Of a stretch of 64,000 bases of DNA, positions 59,551 through 64,000 are shown in pieces (within the stretch, counting starts at the first letter, position 1; each line of letters starts with the position of its first letter). Source of the DNA: Blastocatellia bacterium UBA7656. Lineage in GTDB: Bacteria > Acidobacteriota > Blastocatellia > UBA7656. The notes beneath the pieces were generated by a model that had not been told where the DNA came from, ran no database searches, and saw nothing but the letters and a program-made list of their open reading frames with translations. A program made the translations under genes and the position numbers. The DNA lies in assembly GCA_002483445.1 (NCBI GenBank), contig DLHY01000062.1, positions 1 to 64,000 of the forward strand, read 5' to 3'.

Positions 59551-60669
59551 CTACCCCTCACGTGGTTTATAGCTCGTCAGGTTGCGAGAGCGGTCGGCGT
59601 GGCGCTCGAAGGCGAGATCAATGAGACGATCAATCAACTCCTGATAAGAAATTCCGCTTGATTCCCACATCTTCGCGTACATGCTGATCGAGGTAAAACC
59701 GGGCATCGTGTTTATCTCATTTATAATCACGCGACTCGATTTGCGCTCGACGAAGAAATCCACACGGGCGAGGCCCGATCCGTCGATGGATTGAAACGCG
59801 ACGAGAGCGTCGCGCTGTATTCGCTCAATGATTTTTTTTGGGAGACGGGCGGGCGTGATCGTCTTTGAAACATTATCGATGTATTTGTCTTCATAATCAT
59901 AAAACTCGTGACCTGTGATGATCTCGCCGGGAAGGCTTGCGATGGGGTGTTCGTTTCCAAGCACGCTTATTTCTATCTCGCGTCCCGTGACGGCTCGCTC
60001 GACTATTATTCGCCGGTCATAGCGCGCGGCGTCTTTTATCGCTTCTCGCAGTTCTTCCTTGTCGCGGGCTTTCGAGATGCCGACCGACGAGCCGAGATTT
60101 GCGGGCTTGACGAATACGGGAAAACCGAGCGAGCGGGAGATTTTTTTCAAAACTTTTTTGGGATTTTCTTCCCACGATGAGCGCAGGAACCATTCGTAAG
60201 GAGTGACCGTAAGACCTGCGCGCTCGAACAACTGCTTCATTACGACTTTGTCCATCCCCGTGGCCGACGCCAGCACGCCGCAGCCAACATAAGGCACGCC
60301 CGCCATTTCGAGAAGCCCTTGAATAGTCCCATCTTCGCCGTAGGTGCCGTGCAGGACGGGAAAGACTACATCGAGCGGCTCGGTGTTCGGGGCTTCGCCA
60401 TTCTGGCTCAGGTGCATCAGCCCTTGCGAGGTCGGGTCTCCGATGATTGCGACCTGTTGTTGAGAATCGGAAGACATCACGGCCTGCGGGAGCATCGCCG
60501 AGGCGTCGCGCGAGATGAGCCAGCGGCCTTCCTGAGTGATGCCGATGGGAACGATTTCATATCTCGATTTGTCCAGAGCGTTGATTATTGATTCAGCCGA
60601 TCTCAACGAGACTTCATGCTCGCCCGAACGTCCTCCGAAAATAACTCCTACTCTAATTTTTTTCTTCAA
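59551..60669 (-). CDS. ddl: D-alanine--D-alanine ligase
   Basis: 372 residues. RVGVIFGGRSGEHEVSLRSA, PVLHGTYGEDGTIQGLLEMA, FPVFVKPANLGSSVGISKA (ATP grasp) and INEINTMPGFTSISMYAKMW are the Ddl hallmarks. It makes the D-Ala-D-Ala dipeptide for peptidoglycan. It starts with TTG at 60669, with AAGGA nine bases upstream. The sequence around the active-site loop is of the ordinary Ala type (YAKMW), not the Lac/Ser resistance type as far as I can judge. The coiled-coil gene lies 21 bp upstream. Confidence 0.95.
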   Translation of the reverse strand: MKKKIRVGVIFGGRSGEHEVSLRSAESIINALDKSRYEIVPIGITQEGRWLISRDASAMLPQAVMSSDSQQQVAIIGDPTSQGLMHLSQNGEAPNTEPLDVVFPVLHGTYGEDGTIQGLLEMAGVPYVGCGVLASATGMDKVVMKQLFERAGLTVTPYEWFLRSSWEENPKKVLKKISRSLGFPVFVKPANLGSSVGISKARDKEELREAIKDAARYDRRIIVERAVTGREIEISVLGNEHPIASLPGEIITGHEFYDYEDKYIDNVSKTITPARLPKKIIERIQRDALVAFQSIDGSGLARVDFFVERKSSRVIINEINTMPGFTSISMYAKMWESSGISYQELIDRLIDLAFERHADRSRNLTSYKPREG

Positions 60670-60690
60670 TCTGTTTTTCCTTCTTAGCGA

Positions 60691-60972
60691 TCATTTTGAG
60701 ATGATACGCTCAACGACCGTAATGAGGGTGTTCAAACGATCATTCATTTCTTTTCCCTGCTGGATCAAAGCCGTTATATGATCGTCATGTTTTTCAACTA
60801 TGTTGGTCAGACTCAGCAGAGCATCGGCAAGCGTGGAAACGTTGTCGGAAATTTTATCGATATTGGCTGCCTGCTCAACCTGTCGCTCTTTGAGTTCGGC
60901 GATATCGACACTGAATTTTGCCTGCTGATCAACTATGAATTCGATCTGACGCTGGAGTTTATCTTCGCTCAT
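60691..60972 (-). CDS. Small coiled-coil protein
   Basis: 93 residues, almost entirely heptad-like helix (QRQIEFIVDQQAKFSVDIAE, NIDKISDNVSTLADALLSLT). AGGAG lies five bases before the ATG. No enzyme motif. Similar tiny coiled-coil proteins are common beside unrelated genes; it is probably co-transcribed with ddl. Confidence 0.68.
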   Translation of the reverse strand: MSEDKLQRQIEFIVDQQAKFSVDIAELKERQVEQAANIDKISDNVSTLADALLSLTNIVEKHDDHITALIQQGKEMNDRLNTLITVVERIISK

Positions 60973-61003
60973 CCTGCTCCTGCCTTTCTTTTCTGTGCAT
61001 CGG

Positions 61004-61915
61004 TCACATGATCTTTTTGCCGAGCGCGGAAAGGATCAACTCGACTGCCAGTTGAGCAGTCTGATTCGTAGTATCGAACATCGGATTGACCTCCGTTATC
61101 TCGACCGAAAGCACGCAGCCTGAACCGGCGATCTTCTCCATAGCAAGATGGCTTTCTCTATAAGTCGCCCCTCCCCGCTCAGGCGTGCCGACTCCCGGCG
61201 CGTAAAACGGATCGATGAAATCCATGTCCATAGTCACGTGAAAACCTGCCGTGTTGCGCGAGGCTATTTCTATAGCTTCTTCGATCACGCTGCTCATGCC
61301 GCTTTCGTCCATCTCGGTCATCGTGAATACGCGAATGCCGAGAGAGCGAATCAAATCCCTCTCGCCCGGATCTACGGAACGCGCGCCTATGACGACCGCA
61401 TGTTCGGGCAAAATCTTTGGCGCGAATCCCGCGACGTGAGTCAACTCCTTCGCTCCGTGGCCGAGCAGGGCGGCGAGCGGCATCCCATGAATATTTCCCG
61501 AAGGCGAAGTCTCAGGCGTGTTGATATCAGTATGTGCGTCGAGCCATATCAGGCCGATTCTCTCTTCGCGTTTGCGATGAAACGAAGCAACGCCCGCGAC
61601 GCTCCCTATCGCTATCGAATGATCTCCGCCAAGCACGACCGGAAGAGCGCCTTCGTTGAGAGATGTTTCAACCATCGCGGCAAGCTCTTCGCAGGCCGCC
61701 GCTATTTCGGGCAGAAATCGCGCCTGCCTGCTCGTCTGCGAGAGTGATTCAGGCGGATGGATATGCACGTTGCCCGCGTCGGTCACTTCGTAGCCCAGCA
61801 ACGCGATAGCCTGATTGACCCCGGCGATTCTTATGGCTGACGGCCCCATATCGACGCCGCGCCGCCCTGCGCCCAAGTCCATCGGCACTCCGATTATCTT
61901 CGCTTTCTTTTGCAT
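61004..61915 (-). CDS. rocF: Arginase
   Basis: 303 residues from MQKKAKIIGVPMDLGAGRRG at 61915. Mn2+ ligands and active site are in GGDHSIAIGS, WLDAHTDINTPETSPSGNIHG and DMDFIDPFYAPGVGTPERGG, all intact; the last also excludes formiminoglutamase. It cleaves arginine to ornithine and urea. An in-frame ATG at 61999 overlaps the LOG-gene stop as ATGA and would add 28 residues without homology to the family; I prefer the inner start. It lies just downstream of the LOG-family gene. Confidence 0.93.
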   Translation of the reverse strand: MQKKAKIIGVPMDLGAGRRGVDMGPSAIRIAGVNQAIALLGYEVTDAGNVHIHPPESLSQTSRQARFLPEIAAACEELAAMVETSLNEGALPVVLGGDHSIAIGSVAGVASFHRKREERIGLIWLDAHTDINTPETSPSGNIHGMPLAALLGHGAKELTHVAGFAPKILPEHAVVIGARSVDPGERDLIRSLGIRVFTMTEMDESGMSSVIEEAIEIASRNTAGFHVTMDMDFIDPFYAPGVGTPERGGATYRESHLAMEKIAGSGCVLSVEITEVNPMFDTTNQTAQLAVELILSALGKKIM

Positions 61916-61995
61916 AACTTGATTTATTTTCCCACTCGCATCGACGCCCTGCAAGACACGCTTCCGATTCGCCCAATCGTATATGAGTTCGACTT

Positions 61996-62586
61996 TCATC
62001 GAATCTGCGTTTTCAAAACTTCGACAGCCTCTTCTGCCGTCACTGCAAAAGTCAGAAAGTCCATATCACGTTCGGATATGACCAGATGCTCGCGCAGACA
62101 CTCGAACGCTCGCGGCCAGCACTCGCCCAAGAGGATCAAAGGTCGCCTGTCGAGTACGTTCATAGCGAGTTTGTTCCACACGAGCGAGATTTCAGTCATC
62201 GTACCCATCCCTCCGCGAAGCGCGACGTATCCGGCTGACTCTCGAATGAGCTTTTGCAATCGCGTGTAAAAACTTTCGCTCGGCTCTATCGTCTTCACAT
62301 AAGGATTGGGCGAGGCGTTGAATTGAGTCATCGTCATTCCAATGACGTGGCCCTCGGCTTCGTGCGCGCCGCGGCTTATAGCTTCCATCACGCCCGCATA
62401 ACCGCCCGAACACACATCGAATCCCGCTTCGACGATCAAACGGCCAAGCTTCAATGCTTCTCTGTATTCGTCCGTGTCCGCCGTGCAGCGCGAGCCGCCG
62501 AATACGGTTATGCGTTTCTTCTGAAGTTCAATCACTATTTGATTCTCCCGCAAAAAAGAGCAGCGCAAGCTGATCGCCTGCGCCAC
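61996..62586 (-). CDS. LOG-family protein (Rossmann, lysine decarboxylase-like motif)
   Basis: 196 residues from a GTG at 62586. RITVFGGSRCTADTDEYREA, CSGGYAGVMEAISRGAHEAEG and RGGMGTMTEISLVWNK. The last is the family PGGxGTxxE motif with Arg in place of Pro. LOG proteins hydrolyse nucleoside 5'-monophosphates such as cytokinin ribotides; bacterial ones act on AMP-like compounds. Substrate unknown. The first 22 residues are weakly supported. Confidence 0.85.
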   Translation of the reverse strand: MAQAISLRCSFLRENQIVIELQKKRITVFGGSRCTADTDEYREALKLGRLIVEAGFDVCSGGYAGVMEAISRGAHEAEGHVIGMTMTQFNASPNPYVKTIEPSESFYTRLQKLIRESAGYVALRGGMGTMTEISLVWNKLAMNVLDRRPLILLGECWPRAFECLREHLVISERDMDFLTFAVTAEEAVEVLKTQIR

Positions 62587-62620
62587 AAGACGAGTTTGAT
62601 TTGCAAGGGGAGTTTCCGCT

Positions 62621-63934
62621 TCATGGCTTCAAGCGATAAAGCATTCGCGGGAACGGGATCGTTTCGCGGATGTGCTCGATTCCGCACATCCAGGTCGTGC
62701 ATCGCTCTATGCCCATGCCGAATCCGCCGTGCGGGAACGTGCCATACTTGCGCAAATCCAAATACCAGTCGAATGCTTCTTCCGGCAGATCGTGCGCCTT
62801 GATTTGAGTGAGCAGATAATTCAAATCATCAGCCCTCTGGCCGCCGCCTATCACCTCGCCGTAGCCTTCGGGCGCAAGCACGTCTACGCACAACGCAAGC
62901 TCCGGGCGCTGAGGGTCGGCTTTCATATAAAAAGCCTTCACCGCAGCCGGGTAACGATGCACCATCACGGGGCTGTCAAAATGCTTCGAGAGATAAGTCT
63001 CATCGGGCGAGCCGAAATCGCCGCCCCATTCGAATCGGTTTTCAAGCTCACCTTTGGCGTGACCTTCCTCAAGCATCCTGACTGCGTCATCATATTGAAG
63101 TCGAGGGAAAGGCTTTTGAATCAATTCGAGCTTCGACGTGTCGCGCTCAAGCTCGGCCAATTCCCTGCGCCGGTTTTCAAGCACCCGATGGACGATGAAC
63201 GTGATGAAGTCTTCGGCCAGTTCCATTATGTCGTCGAGTTCGGCATAAGCGACTTCAGGCTCGACCATCCAGAATTCGGTCAGGTGGCGGCGAGTCTTGG
63301 ATTTTTCTGCGCGAAAGGTCGGGCCGAAGCAGTAGACCTTTCCGAAAGCCGCCGCCGTCGCCTCGTTGTAAAGCTGACCCGATTGAGTCAGATAGGCTTT
63401 GTTGTCATCGAAGTAATCGACTTCGAAGAGAGTGGTCGTCCCTTCGCACGCTGCGGGCGTAAAGATCGGCGTGTCCATCAGAGTAAAGCCGTTCGAGTCG
63501 AAGTAATCGCGGACGGCGCGAATGACTTCGGCTCTCACGCCGAGGATCGCGTGCTGACGGCGCGAGCGCAGCCAAAGATGGCGATTATCCATCAGGAATT
63601 CGACGCCGTGTTCTTTCGGAGTGATGGGGTAAGACTCGGCTATCTGCAAAACTTCGAGATCGATTACGTCAAGCTCGTAGCCGCCAGGGGCGCGTTCGTC
63701 AGCGCGGACGCGGCCTCGAACTATGATCGATGATTCCTGTGTGAGCCTTTCGCAATCGCTCCACATTTTTTCGGAAACGTTTTTTTTGAAGACCACGCCC
63801 TGAATGATTCCTGAGCCGTCGCGTATCTGCGGAAATATGAGCTTGCCGCTCGAACGCAGGTTGTAGAGCCATCCCTTTATGGTTACTTCCTGGCCGTCGT
63901 GACGGGAAATATCGCGTATGTAGACTTGATCCAT
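62621..63934 (-). CDS. asnS: Asparaginyl-tRNA synthetase
   Basis: 437 residues. N-terminal OB-fold (VTIKGWLYNLRSSGKLIFPQ), class II motif 2 FRAEKSKTRRHLTEFWMVEP and motif 3 GFGMGIERCTTWMCG. The spacing of motif 3 and the Asn-type signature VIGGGQR favour AsnRS over AspRS. GGAG lies eight bases before the ATG. Direct asparaginylation is thus present. A truncated dispersed repeat lies in its leader. Confidence 0.95.
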   Translation of the reverse strand: MDQVYIRDISRHDGQEVTIKGWLYNLRSSGKLIFPQIRDGSGIIQGVVFKKNVSEKMWSDCERLTQESSIIVRGRVRADERAPGGYELDVIDLEVLQIAESYPITPKEHGVEFLMDNRHLWLRSRRQHAILGVRAEVIRAVRDYFDSNGFTLMDTPIFTPAACEGTTTLFEVDYFDDNKAYLTQSGQLYNEATAAAFGKVYCFGPTFRAEKSKTRRHLTEFWMVEPEVAYAELDDIMELAEDFITFIVHRVLENRRRELAELERDTSKLELIQKPFPRLQYDDAVRMLEEGHAKGELENRFEWGGDFGSPDETYLSKHFDSPVMVHRYPAAVKAFYMKADPQRPELALCVDVLAPEGYGEVIGGGQRADDLNYLLTQIKAHDLPEEAFDWYLDLRKYGTFPHGGFGMGIERCTTWMCGIEHIRETIPFPRMLYRLKP

Positions 63935-63951
63935 AATCGTTCTCCACGAAA

Positions 63952-64000
63952 GATGTGGCGCAAGCTGTCAGCTTGTGGGCCTCGAATTTTCGTACCTTCA
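63952..64000 (-). repeat. Dispersed two-hairpin intergenic repeat, copy D (reverse, cut by window end)
   Basis: On the plus strand it runs GCAAGCTGTCAGCTTG, then GAATTTTCGTACCTTCA, matching copy C in the same orientation with compensating changes in the stem (CAAGCTG/CAGCTTG instead of CAGGCTG/CAGCCTG). Confidence 0.7.

Noticed and set aside
62672..63733. 353-codon open frame antisense to asnS
   Set aside because: Shadow of the asnS reading frame; composition and lack of motifs do not support a gene.

Overview
The window is a gene-dense bacterial chromosome segment with short intergenic gaps and mixed strands. It probably comes from an Acidobacteriota member, perhaps class Blastocatellia. 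The support is circumstantial: two tandem VWA proteins of the type known as 'VWFA-related Acidobacterial domain', an hpnCDE squalene cluster, a tgt-yajC-secD-secF cluster, a tonB-exbB-exbD-exbD block, a Uma2-type nuclease and a CarD-like regulator. No rRNA, tRNA or CRISPR array was found.

Layout. 0-10 kb: PQQ-type propeller protein, secreted alpha/beta hydrolase, Nudix hydrolase, a membrane protein, a LuxE-like/LuxC-like acyl activation and reduction pair, and an HtrA protease. 10-20 kb: CarD-like regulator, hpnC-hpnD-hpnE (farnesyl diphosphate to squalene), YjbQ, Uma2 nuclease, a DsbD-TlpA fusion, mnmA and a CbbQ/NorQ-type AAA+ ATPase. 20-36 kb: FAH-family enzyme, membrane glycosyltransferase, tgt-yajC-secD-secF, a TonB/ExbB/ExbD energy-transduction operon ending in a TPR lipoprotein, a bifunctional Rel and ridA. 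36-46 kb: rpmB, a SurA/PpiC-like lipoprotein, an ABC-F ATPase and dnaE. 46-57 kb: GDPD, RodZ-like protein, a BMC shell protein with an acylating aldehyde dehydrogenase, CorA, a TauE-type permease with an HTH-TOBE regulator, two VWA proteins, a glycosyltransferase and pdxJ. 57-64 kb: a mobile-looking stretch (xisH-xisI, a pair of identical 187-bp inverted-repeat elements, a broken gene), then ddl, arginase, a LOG-family protein and asnS.

The most striking system is dnaE. The DNA polymerase III alpha subunit is encoded as two genes. The first (39762-43649) carries a complete 418-residue LAGLIDADG intein and ends in the N-terminal half of a second intein. The second (44415-45755) starts with that intein's 40-residue C-terminal half, followed by the rest of DnaE. 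A separate LAGLIDADG endonuclease gene lies between the halves in another frame and overlaps both. The subunit should therefore be made by protein trans-splicing, as in cyanobacteria, but at a site three residues downstream and with the endonuclease still present.

The second theme is intergenic repeats. There are at least four copies of an approximately 50-80 bp two-hairpin repeat, six inverted repeats mostly built from tandem heptamer words (each junction with different words), and the two identical MITE-like elements. All calls rest on reading the sequence; family names come from recognised motifs, not database searches.
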